DNA of 64,000 nucleotides from Paragonimus westermani (taxonomy: Eukaryota; Platyhelminthes; Trematoda; Plagiorchiida; Troglotrematidae). The stretch spans positions 49,199 through 113,198 of the forward strand of contig QNGE01000128.1 of the NCBI GenBank assembly GCA_008508345.1, read 5' to 3'. The position numbers and the translations under genes were made by a program. Below the pieces are notes generated by a model that saw nothing but the letters and a program-made list of their open reading frames with translations, searched no databases and was not told the DNA's origin. Positions 52,701-57,962 of the stretch are shown one piece after another (positions within the stretch are counted from its first letter, which is position 1; each line of letters opens with the position of its first letter).

Positions 52701-55700
52701 TCGGATATATTGGGAATCTATCGACAGCTTTGCATTCTACTCAGTTGCAGAGTGCATTCCTTATTGGGGTTTGCACAACAGTTGAGTGAACCGTACTTAC
52801 TGTTTTAATTCATTAACACCCAATGAGAATAAACATGCTCAGATAATGGTGACTACTCCATGAAGTGATTAACGTGATGGCAACTGAGCTAGTGTCATTA
52901 CTAACAAAGTGAACTCAGGCCAAAAGCAATGACACAACAATATACTGATCACTTTTAAAACCCGGTAGTAGAGAATTCGAGTGGACTTAGGAATCACAAC
53001 TGAAATCGAACTTGCTGCGCACACAATAGTGAACACCTCTGAATGGTTATGGTGAGCAGTTCATATTCTTGTTGCAAGAGCACGGGTTTGTCGGTGTACA
53101 TCAATAGTTAATAAACCAGGGTCTATCATTTGTTGGAATCAGTACACAGGACGGTGTCACAAACTGTAGTTTGGTCGGTCTGCTATAATAAATAAAACTA
53201 AGCAGATGGCAGAAGATGCAAAACTGAAAGAGTTTATCCAATTCAAACTCTGTATCCTAAAGCAACATTTGATTTTCTTTCCGATAGATTGTCTATTGTG
53301 TTGGGTTTGAATAAACTTTGAACCTAATAGATTTTCACCAATTTTTACTGTGAGTTCACGAGTTGTAAAAAGGAGCGCTTTAAACAATAATGTGCAACTA
53401 ACTAAACTTGAAATGGTCGACTGACCAAACGATATCACGGTCGCGGAAATAGCATTGAAAATTAGGCGGCCAATAGCAACAGATAAGCAAAAAACCAAAT
53501 ATAGACCAATTATCAGAAGAAACTCACTAGGTTCCAGTTCAGCACTCTGGTTCCAACTTATCAGTACTATATGGTCTAACGATAACCGAGAATTGAACTT
53601 CGATTCGCGTTCTCTTAAGTCGACCGCGTTGACTGCTACGCCGGTGACCTCCAACTGAACATGATTGAACTACCTTAACGGAAACCTCGCCGAGTATTGC
53701 TCGTGAGTAGGGATCAGGTAAGCTGAACACCTCGAGAGAAGACAATTAACTGTACTGCACAATTTTAGTGTTTGGGTGCTCAGTATAGAAACATGGAGAT
53801 TTCGTTGGTATAGGTTGGGAACAAATTACTGCGTTTGTTTTCTCTCCTTTCCTGAGGTCGTACAACAGGTGGGATTCCGATCTAATAATTCCGACTTTCT
53901 TGCGATACGCGTAAATAGTTCGTAAATGAACACATGAGATTTGGAACTCACCAAACCATGAAGTACCAACTACACTACTGAGATGTACCATTTGCGCTTA
54001 TATGAGTGCGGAGCTCAGTTGCATGCATTCAACAAGGTGTTTCATAAAGCGTTGTGTTGTAGCTAACATGTATGCAATAAATTATCACAAATCCATTCAC
54101 AACAGAGAGGATTATATTATATTGATCAAACTGACTAAATTAATCAGGCTAGTGAGGGGGCACAGGTTGTTTTCGTGTCAGATTGTTCGTTGAATTCGTT
54201 CCTGTGACGCACTATAATACGGTCGGCGACATCCTATTCGGATTGGCCTGTCACAGTGACGGAAGCCAAAGGACGCTTGCGATTAATCATCACCGCAATT
54301 GGCTGGCGCCGCACCAATTGCGGTTCCACTAACACACCACATATCCAGTGTAAACCCGAAGGAATAAGACCGGGAGGTGTGAAAGTGGGGCTTTTCTGTC
54401 CAGCCGGCCAATGCTGGTTAGCCACTTGATTGGCTAGTGAGGAAAGGAAACTCTTATCTCTCGGATACTAAACAGAGAGAGGCTGCAATGACGAGACCTA
54501 AACTGAGAAGAAAGATTTTTGAAGTGGAATACAAGAAGCATTGCAGTATCGGAGTGCAGGTTAGTGCATCCCAGAGAAGATGGGGATGCAAAGCAAACAT
54601 TCTCATTGAACTATGAAAAGCCAGGCAGACCATTCAACATACAATACACCAACAAATCCGAAGAAAGGAATGGATAGAAGACCACGGACATTCAAGTTTC
54701 TTGAAAGAGGAGCGGATCATTTGTCAACGACCAGGCTGTTGGCCGATGCAGTCATTAACAGAAGTAGAATGGATACACTGATATGACCTGCCTGAACCTA
54801 ACGCACTCGTAGCCTCTTCGCCGACGGTGTACTATGAGTACGTTGGTGACCTACTAACCCCGAACGGCCAGTGCATTCGCGGCCGCACACATCGCAACGC
54901 CATATAGTCACGTCACCGCTACCTATGGCACCGATGGTTACCTTGCGTACCGCACACTTCCTCTCGCGACCGCGAAATAACTCCTCGATGAACTTTCGGA
55001 CGCCCGTCCTGACCGCATTCCTGTAGGCCGTCCACACATAAACACACACACAAACAAACAAGCACACTCACAAACACTCGCACTGAACAAATTCACATAA
55101 CACACCGAAAATACCAAACTAAACACATCACACTGTAATACATCGCACTGTAATACACATACGCACACACAGACGCATAAGTGAGAACAGGTTATTCTCA
55201 ACGTGAAACGACAGTGCATTGTACATCAGTTTTGAAATCATTATTGTTGGATTTACATTTAGTGGGACGGACAATTATACCACTTCCATTCTGTTATGAC
55301 ACCCAAGAGTCATGAAATGCGTTAGCAAATTCCCGTTCGCTTGCACAAACGCGGAGCTACAAACCATGTTCCTTTCGATCGACCAACAAATCTGTAAAGT
55401 ACGACGCCGTACTTACGATGATAGGCTAATACTTGCATGTTGAAAGAAGGTCCACTATGGAACAAGGAGGTTTATATTATCGATTGATTTGATAACGAAA
55501 GTTTCCGTTTTGCTTATTTTTGCTTCTCTATTCGTCGATTGGATATCAACTCATTTCGAGGTCGATTTGTTTGTATGCTTGTACGAAGCGCGAGCCTATT
55601 GAAAGGACCGGAAACTGACGGAAGACAGTCTTCCATACGAATTGTTCAATCATTGCAACCTTATTGTTGTCTATGATGATGATGATATTGTTGTCGAGTT

Positions 55701-57679
55701 CCGTGGATAAGGAATGCGCACACGGTTAGCAAGTTCTACAAAAACCTGCGAATAATGCTGCACATAGTGTCTTCCTTTCGACAGTTTCTGAAACTACCCA
55801 TTCCTACTTCTGCAGGTGTACGTATTAAATAGCGCGCGCTAGATTATTTAACATGGTATGTTACTGAGGTATTTCCTCATCATAATACTCAACATAATTT
55901 CGGATAATAAACCAGATATGAGGGTGATATCATGGGGCTGAAGTAGCTAGGGCAAGGTTTTTGTTTTGCCCTGAAATGCTGAGTTTGTCAAATTTTCCTA
56001 TCTAATCTGAAGTCAGTCGTACAGATACTATGTTGTGGTCACGTCGATTTTCGTTTGCTTCCTTATCAGTCATCTCATCAACGTTGCACAGTTTTCGAAA
56101 CAAACATTCATTGAACTAATAAGAACTCTGCGAATTAGAGAAGGCCGAAAAAGCTTATGCACATCTGAACTTGTATTGGACGGTTTAGAAAGAAAAAGTG
56201 AATCTATCTATTGTTTCAATTTCATAGAATCAGCAGCCGAATGACTGTGAATGAAAGAGGCTGGATAACGAGCAGGTTAGTAACACAACCGTTGCCTTTC
56301 ATACATACAATGTAAGCACTATGGTGTAAAGCAGGCAACAGCTGGCTAGCATCAACAGAGAGAGATCCAGCGTATTTTTGCCTATATGGGTTCTGATGAT
56401 ACAATCATCCAGAAGCTCTGTTTGGCTTCTCGAATATGCACGTAAAGTCAACGCTTGAATTCCACCACCGATATCGCAGTTACAACAGATTTGGTGGTAT
56501 GTTCCAGAATGAGTAAAACCCGGAGTCTCAAAGAGTGTTCTTTGAAAGCAAGCTGCTCATTTGGTGCTGTAACCTAAGTGTTACACCCCCTGAGGTGGTT
56601 AAATTTGATGAACACGTATTTTATTCGAGAGATTTTACGGTTGATGGAGGATCCCAGACACTAAAATTACATCCTCTCTGATATCGGAAACGCATTGAAA
56701 ACTGTCTTCGTTTGCACAAGTTGTCCGGGGAGCGTTGAGGATATAGTGTGGTAATTCGATTGGTAACTCTACGTTGTACTTCCTCAACGTGGGTAACATC
56801 TTTCACAATGTGAGAACGGTAAGCTTAGATGTTTAGCCTAAATTGGGGGGGGGTACATTTCCGTGTTGAACATAACGGCGAAAACGTCTGAGTGAAGCCA
56901 TCCAAACGACCTACTATGTAACCTGAACACCGAATTAGCTTTCTTGGTCATTGGCGTACTGTTGAGAACAGGTTGAGGCCACTCGAAACAATTGTGCCGC
57001 AATCCCTTTCGCAGATAGTGGCGCTCGCTTTTTCGCCCCCAGAAAGCACTCTATGCAGCCTGAACGACGGTGCCTTAGTGTTCAAATTTACACGTGCGAT
57101 TTCCGGTTTTCCAACACTGCTGGTTCAAAGTCCAGTTTCCTAGGTATGAGTTAAGATTTAACCGATAGTTCGGTGGAGTCAGGATCGAGAACGTTTAATT
57201 CAGATCTCTTTAACCCGTTTTGGTTTTCCATTTTATTCTAGTCTTCCGGTAATACAGACCTAATCCAATGGTCGTACAAGCAATTCAATGACTTTTCTAC
57301 CTATTGGCCTACCAATAAACTTTTCCCGGACGACGGATTCGATCGTCTTCAGCAATGGCGTAAGTATTGGATGGCCTCATCTGCAGTCAGTCTTTTGGCA
57401 ACGGGAATCAATACTGGACGCCTGATGGTTATCCAGCCTCGATTGAACGAAAACGTGTTGACTATTTATCGCGTCCACCGAGATACTCGAGATCGTGTGT
57501 ACTTTGTGGTGAGTTTCGAGACGCTGAACACTGTGATCCAATTCTCCTCCATATTCTTTGATCTAACAACCCCCACTGTAGAGGTGAGCTATGATTCAAA
57601 AGGCACCTATTCTGGACGTAGACAATTTGGAGCGACCACACTGGTGAATAACGAAGTTCTTTTGTTGCACTACTTCTAG
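16004..57679 (+). CDS. SLC3A2: SLC3A-type amino acid transporter heavy chain (4F2hc/rBAT/SPRM1hc-like), 8 exons
   Basis: The eight exons join to 1848 nt (615 residues plus stop). Residues 1-100 form a Pro/Glu/Tyr-rich cytoplasmic tail. Residues 115-140 form one strongly hydrophobic membrane segment preceded by basic residues, giving a type II topology. From Trp153-Trp154 on, the ectodomain follows the GH13 barrel of SLC3A proteins: WWRRTQMYYINV, then TGRLADVIPRMTYLSVQIGA (compare the KGRLDYLSSLKVKG of 4F2hc), then IHILLGMPLY (beta-3 region), GVVIINSTN (beta-4 region), FLPGAFLMMAGQEVDI (the TLPGTP...GDEIG region) and a beta-sandwich C-terminus. The catalytic Asp and Asn-His positions are replaced. 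Four N-glycosylation sequons start at 212, 323, 353 and 423. SLC3A proteins escort a LAT-family light chain to the plasma membrane, and in schistosomes the SPRM1hc/SPRM1lc pair imports amino acids across the tegument. I assign the family with confidence. The choice between 4F2hc and rBAT as nearest vertebrate relative is open, and the symbol marks similarity only. Confidence 0.87.
16306..22184 (+). other. Intron 1
   Basis: 5.9 kb, GTGAGT to TTTTCACTGCAG, joined in phase 2. It contains a decayed tRNA-like/ribozyme repeat at 19561-19705. Around 18950-19020 a short reading (KLVTFKRFAYLGVLL) resembles the K-YLG block of LINE reverse transcriptases, but it is too short to call. The remainder shows nothing I recognise. 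Confidence 0.7.
19561..19705 (+). repeat. Decayed copy of the tRNA-promoter/hammerhead repeat
   Basis: Contains an A-box-like TGACTCAGTAGTTAGCACGG and a B-box-like GCGTTCAAGCTC, followed by AAGGATATGAAC. It then has a stretch that aligns base by base with the hammerhead segment of the copies at 33.6 and 37.8 kb. The core is lost here: the CTGATGA position reads TTGGTGA, and the second stem is disrupted. It is an old member of the family. Confidence 0.6.
22185..22455 (+). CDS. SLC3A2: Heavy chain exon 2 (residues 101-191): membrane segment and start of ectodomain
   Basis: Acceptor CACTGCAG, donor CAA|GTGAGT. It completes Lys101 from exon 1, then encodes CGFTRCQFISIVVLGILFV and further hydrophobic residues up to about 140. 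VRPSYPRAQPWWRRTQMYYI and TGRLADVIPRMTYLSVQ follow. The WW motif about a dozen residues after the membrane and the RL..YLS helix are typical of SLC3A ectodomains. No cysteine follows the membrane segment, unlike the vertebrate heavy chains. Confidence 0.9.
22684..22731 (+). repeat. (ATC)16 microsatellite with one ACC unit
   Basis: Twelve ATC units, one ACC, then three ATC units, about 230 bp into intron 2. In the frame of a short open stretch it would read as poly-isoleucine, which is not a credible protein. Confidence 0.97.
26700..27420 (-). pseudogene. Gypsy-like integrase, broken
   Basis: Minus-strand readings give WSVDTMNTVQFNAEGSHYVL (first catalytic Asp region), GVTQIDHTDQGPCFEGKEYQ (second Asp region; compare SDQG..F), then TNGLTERNNRTIKGIM with the conserved Glu after the NG block, and NPFQLMYGR. 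An opal/amber-type break and a frameshift separate the parts. The N-terminal zinc-binding part is only suggested. Confidence 0.85.
27640..28080 (-). pseudogene. Gypsy-like RNase H domain, broken
   Basis: Minus-strand reading contains SAKQKYSPNEKKCLLIVWAP, CLLGQQFHLETDHKPPEWI and RLQEYDLTTNFFA. These match the conserved NYS..EKECLAIVWA, F.V.TDHKAL and LQEYDF.V blocks of Ty3/gypsy RNase H. In-frame stops interrupt it. Confidence 0.85.
28380..28850 (-). pseudogene. Gypsy-like reverse transcriptase, broken
   Basis: Minus-strand readings across frames give KKQVNNILDEGVIK, a stop, then GNSPYNVACSLDKKSNGKY. These are the usual LL..GVI.PS.SPY......KK.GK block. QWQVTNKPTDCEKTAFTLSK and YQFKRMPFDFSEAQFTF follow (the YW.V.....EKTAF and F.RMPFGL.NAP.TFQ blocks). 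VAVYGSYILVSN corresponds to VYLDDILV, so both catalytic Asp residues are replaced. The domain is inactive. Confidence 0.88.
29575..29950 (-). pseudogene. Gag-like open frame of the gypsy-like element
   Basis: An uninterrupted minus-strand frame of about 120 codons (TLETDRAKTVLEVVREYL, then LKWSATKEALVAALD and ARLWQQADQSALAAILRRVL). It is mostly helical, Ala/Leu/Gln-rich, and ends at a stop before an unclear region. Its identity as gag rests on its position upstream of the polymerase domains and its general character. No zinc knuckle is clear. Confidence 0.5.
31476..31772 (+). CDS. SLC3A2: Heavy chain exon 3 (residues 192-290): barrel beta-2 to beta-3
   Basis: Starts after TTGTTGGTAG in phase 0 with IGATSVVLTELLASDVNG, directly continuing YLSVQ of exon 2. 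The nearer acceptor at 31503 would shift the frame and truncate the protein. It contains the sequon N212-W-T. Next comes PIHILLGMPLYATSDRHTWF, which aligns with the IRVILDLTPNYRGENSWF region of 4F2hc. The GH13 Asp and Asn-His of that motif are Gly and Tyr-Ala here. The donor GAGCCG|GTGACT is weak at +5, but it is the only one that keeps the phase of exon 4. Confidence 0.85.
31773..32578 (+). other. Intron 3
   Basis: 0.8 kb, phase 0. A short imperfect TTA-rich run lies at about 31805-31822. Nothing else is recognised. Confidence 0.75.
32579..32692 (+). CDS. SLC3A2: Heavy chain exon 4 (residues 291-328)
   Basis: Strong acceptor CTTTCCAG and donor CAG|GTGAGT, phase 0 on both sides. It encodes PVTPQELRYFSFDTTRKAYY followed by PNSPLLNLTDPQ. 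This aligns with the CYFHQF...QPDLNFRNPDVQ stretch of rBAT/alpha-glucosidases and contains the sequon N323-L-T. Confidence 0.9.
33263..33767 (+). mobile_element. Tandem copy of the tRNA-promoter/hammerhead repeat (family 1)
   Basis: Order on the + strand: tail of one unit (33263-33366), a 5' head (about 33367-33556), a tRNA-like region, the hammerhead (33641-33685), and a second tail (33686-33767). In the tRNA-like region the A box is TGGCGCAGTGG at 33568-33578 and the B box is GTTCAAATC at 33613-33621, 34 bases between them. The two tails share a long near-identical stretch beginning GTCTATCTGAATGCGAAC, 432 bp apart, which sets the repeat period. No open frame of note exists, so any mobility must depend on proteins made elsewhere. 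It resembles the schistosome Sm-alpha elements in plan. Confidence 0.85.
33641..33685 (+). ncRNA. Type I hammerhead ribozyme motif, copy A
   Basis: Stem I strand GCACTA; core CTGATGA; stem II GCTCT, loop AATG, AGAGC (5 bp); core GAAA. The stem III region is CTC GAG, which with the last A of GAAA and the following T makes a 4-bp palindrome with no loop. It is followed by the UH site TC and the stem I strand TAGTAC. All residues of the consensus CUGANGA, GAAA and UH are present. Stem I has one C:A mismatch. Predicted cleavage is between 33679 and 33680. A loopless stem III cannot close in one molecule, so activity would be expected from two adjoining motifs pairing. Confidence 0.85.
35191..35329 (+). 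CDS. SLC3A2: Heavy chain exon 5 (residues 329-374 plus 1 base): barrel beta-4
   Basis: Acceptor CACTCTAG, donor GACC|GTAAGT, phase 0 to 1. It encodes VQTELKNVIQFWRQHLNIEG followed by VVIINSTNVIP. This aligns with [20 protein letters not shown] of rBAT and extends through the GH13 nucleophile region. The GxRxD motif is replaced by GVVII, so the catalytic Asp is missing. Sequon N353-S-T. Confidence 0.9.
35345..35512 (-). repeat. tRNA-derived repeat, family 2, minus copy
   Basis: On the minus strand the A box is TGGCTCAGCTGGT (35454-35466) and the B box is GGTTCTAATCC (35422-35432). Before the A box is a leader reading AATTTCTCAGTTTTTGGCG; after the B box is a tail with GCAACTGGGTCTCTT. It begins about 15 bp after the exon 5 donor. 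The tRNA-like arms around the anticodon do not fold, so this is not a functional tRNA gene. Confidence 0.75.
35516..35880 (+). repeat. tRNA-derived repeat, family 2, plus copy preceded by an extra tail
   Basis: A tail-like piece (35516-35576, ending CTGCTTACCAGTAATAC) is followed by a head. Next is a tRNA-like region with A box TAGCTCAGCTCG (35742-35753) and B box GGTTCAAGTCC (35794-35804). A second tail ends GAACTACTTATCAGTAATTT near 35877. The leader just before the A box matches that of the minus copy, so the head is part of the element. The last bases of the tail resemble those of family 1. Confidence 0.75.
37111..37248 (+). CDS. SLC3A2: Heavy chain exon 6 (residues 375-420)
   Basis: Acceptor CTCTTCCAG, donor ACCG|GTATGT, phase 1 on both sides. 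It encodes KFIWFADDPRTDATLNLGDR, then VCLFTININRRVPTRADDLT. It carries one of only two ectodomain cysteines (Cys397). The placement matches the variable region between the beta-4 and beta-7/8 strands of SLC3A barrels. It is surrounded on both sides by inverted tRNA-like repeats. Confidence 0.88.
37339..37670 (-). mobile_element. tRNA-promoter/hammerhead repeat (family 1), minus copy
   Basis: Read on the minus strand it has a head starting near 37670, an A box TGGCGGAGTGG (around 37567-37557), a B box GTTCAAATC (around 37521-37513), a hammerhead (37495-37451) and a tail reaching 37339 with CCCCGACTACTCGTCAGTAA. It is close in sequence to the copy at 33.3-33.8 kb and lies head-to-head with the next copy. 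It starts 90 bp after the exon 6 donor. Confidence 0.85.
37451..37495 (-). ncRNA. Type I hammerhead ribozyme motif, copy B
   Basis: On the minus strand: GCACCA, core CTGACGA, stem II GCTCT/AGAGC with loop AATG, GAAA, palindromic CTC GAG, TC, and TAGTGC. The core is intact (position 7 may be any base). Stem I pairs at 5 of 6 positions with one C:A mismatch. Predicted cleavage is between 37457 and 37456 (minus direction). Confidence 0.85.
37671..37901 (+). mobile_element. tRNA-promoter/hammerhead repeat (family 1), plus copy
   Basis: Starts GATCTGATAATTCGG, then has a slightly decayed A box (TGACGCGGCGG, near 37705-37716), a B box GTTCAAATC (about 37751-37759), a hammerhead at 37779-37823, and a shortened, more divergent tail. 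Together with the minus copy it forms an almost uninterrupted inverted repeat of about 230 bp per arm. Confidence 0.85.
37779..37823 (+). ncRNA. Type I hammerhead ribozyme motif, copy C
   Basis: GCACCA, CTGACGA, GCTCT AATG AGAGT (stem II closes with a G:T pair), GAAA, CTC GAG, TC, TAGTGC. The core is intact, stem I has one C:A mismatch and stem II one wobble. Predicted cleavage is between 37817 and 37818. Confidence 0.83.
39405..39590 (+). repeat. Partial family 1 repeat spanning a tail-to-head junction
   Basis: CAAATTCCAAACTATTTATC corresponds to the tail, and AAGTCCTAATCGCAGGGTTA to the head, of the unit at 33.3-33.8 kb. Both are in the same order and at similar spacing. It ends near a CTCGTGCC segment just before where the A box would be. 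No hammerhead is included. Confidence 0.6.
42115..42210 (+). repeat. Possible decayed tRNA-like repeat
   Basis: A B-box-like GAGGTTCAAACTCCCATCC, with weak A-box similarity upstream and an AGATGAAGAGTATCAGAAA stretch where family 1 carries its ribozyme. The similarity is too weak to be certain. Confidence 0.3.
42916..43064 (+). CDS. SLC3A2: Heavy chain exon 7 (residues 421-470): barrel beta-8 region
   Basis: Acceptor CCATCACAG, donor GATATT|GTAAGT, phase 1 to 0. It encodes AMNDTRLVTCSPIWRVAQLS, then IAHFLPGAFLMMAGQEVDI. The last block corresponds to LFTLPGTPVFSYGDEIGL of 4F2hc, a GH13 hallmark. Sequon N423-D-T. Cys430 is the second ectodomain cysteine. Confidence 0.9.
44206..44815 (-). mobile_element. 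LINE 3' end, copy 1 (5'-truncated)
   Basis: Nearly identical to 54226-54830. On the minus strand it begins with the last codons of an open frame (TSAKRRRVR) and continues through an untranslated-looking tail of over 500 bp. A CA-rich tract lies next to the truncation point. Its reading corresponds to the end of the zinc-finger-bearing frame in copy 2, which identifies it as a LINE 3' end. No poly-A or short tail repeat is obvious at the 44206 end. Confidence 0.75.
50640..51135 (+). mobile_element. RTE-like LINE reverse transcriptase fragment, broken
   Basis: Plus-strand pieces across frames: RLTDIDMQTILF (where RTE-type elements have L.D.DYADDI), LDELNNLLQDG, RVVDHFTYVSSI (the VD.F.YLGS block), and EVYNACVSFVLPYGSRTWLI followed by VDVQNLQCL (the YNA.V...LLYG.ETW......D...L..F block). 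The catalytic YADD is gone. Both ends are undefined. Confidence 0.72.
53460..53655 (-). repeat. Decayed family 1 tRNA-promoter/hammerhead repeat
   Basis: The minus strand shows an A-box-like GGCGTAGCAGTCAACGCGG, a B-box-like GAAGTTCAATTCTC, and a segment aligned with the ribozyme: CTGATAA for CTGATGA, a remnant second stem, CTGAAC for GAAAC, and ...CC TAGTG at the cleavage side. G8 of the core is mutated, so the motif is dead. The start codon of a 165-codon minus-strand frame (53654) lies in this repeat. Confidence 0.6.
54226..55065 (-). mobile_element. LINE 3' end, copy 2, with C-terminal zinc finger
   Basis: Over 54226-54830 it is almost identical to copy 1, apart from a short insertion near 54290 and about fifteen to twenty substitutions counted by eye. 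It extends further upstream (54831-55065) into the end of an open frame. CA-rich sequence follows at 55030-55170. Same orientation as copy 1, 10 kb away in the same intron. Confidence 0.8.
54820..55040 (-). pseudogene. C-terminal end of a LINE polyprotein with CCHH finger
   Basis: The minus-strand frame reads AYRNAVRTGVRKFIEELFRG, then WRCDVCGRECTGRSGLVGHQ, RTHSTPSAKRLRVR and a stop. A C-x2-C...H-x3-H finger with CGRxC...GLxGHQRTH is a usual ending of LINE reverse transcriptase proteins in flatworms and other invertebrates. It is open as far as visible but 5'-truncated, and the frame runs into CA-repeat sequence upstream, so it is not a complete gene. Confidence 0.7.
56597..56830 (-). mobile_element. 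CR1-like LINE C-terminal fragment
   Basis: The minus-strand reading DVTHVEEVQRRVTNRITTLY followed by SPDNLCKRRQFSMRFRYQRG matches the LEKVQRRATK.......Y..RL..L....L.YRRLRGD block at the end of CR1/jockey-type polyproteins. That is the same block seen at 7905-8060 in the other element. Only this short piece is present. Confidence 0.7.
57242..57679 (+). CDS. SLC3A2: Heavy chain exon 8 (residues 471-615 and stop): C-terminal domain
   Basis: Acceptor TTTATTCTAG, phase 0, stop TAG at 57677-57679. It encodes SSGNTDLIQWSYKQFNDFST, LQQWRKYWMASSAVSLLATG (the helix that in 4F2hc reads SLLSLFRRLSDQRS...LLHG), NVLTIYRVHRDTRDRVYFVV (beta-sandwich strands, compare FSYIRHWDQNERFLVVLNFG) and a final NNEVLLLHYF (compare EGLLLRFPY). 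It has no cysteine. The GT inside TGGCGTAAGTATTGG at 57358 could act as a cryptic donor, but the frame runs on and the alignment continues through it. Confidence 0.92.
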   Translation, partial: SSGNTDLIQWSYKQFNDFSTYWPTNKLFPDDGFDRLQQWRKYWMASSAVSLLATGINTGRLMVIQPRLNENVLTIYRVHRDTRDRVYFVVSFETLNTVIQFSSIFFDLTTPTVEVSYDSKGTYSGRRQFGATTLVNNEVLLLHYF

Positions 57680-57956
57680 TAACCGCATTCATTCGCTTGG
57701 AGTTTATTTTTTGTTTATCAATATTCCACACAACGAATTTCGTGTCACAAGTATGTGTAAATAAGTCCATTTGTTCATGTACTGCTTCGCGAAACTTTGA
57801 GTTGTTTTCAGTTCGTCATGCGAATCCAGTTAGAGAGAGAACGGCAAGGTCACTGAGTGGTAGTACAGACGCTTAGTGAGATGCAGACGTGATGGAAACA
57901 AAAGTAGTGTCCGATAGGTTAGGTGAGAGTACTGTGTGCATACAATTTAAGTTATC

Positions 57957-57962
57957 AATAAA
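57957..57962 (+). other. Candidate polyadenylation signal
   Basis: AATAAA, about 280 bp after the stop codon. It is the first perfect match downstream of the gene that I noticed. Confidence 0.5.

Larger units (their letters stand above)
43065..57241 (+). other. Intron 7
   Basis: 14.2 kb, phase 0, ending TTTATTCTAG. It contains two copies of a LINE 3' end (44.2 and 54.2 kb), an RTE-like fragment (50.6-51.1 kb), a decayed ribozyme repeat (53.46-53.66 kb) and a CR1-like fragment (56.6-56.8 kb). The remaining stretches (43.07-44.2, 44.85-50.6, 51.15-53.4, 55.2-56.6 kb) show no recognised gene. The alignment across the exon 7/8 join does not require another exon. Confidence 0.7.

Noticed and set aside
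53157..53654. Longest open frame of the window, 165 codons on the minus strand with hydrophobic stretches
   Set aside because: Its start lies inside a decayed tRNA-like repeat, it has no homology I recognise, lies within intron 7, and composition gives hydrophobic runs by chance from AT-rich sequence.
54940..55040. A host C2H2 zinc-finger gene
   Set aside because: A single CCHH finger at the end of a LINE-type C-terminus, contiguous with a repeated LINE 3' region; no further fingers or start.
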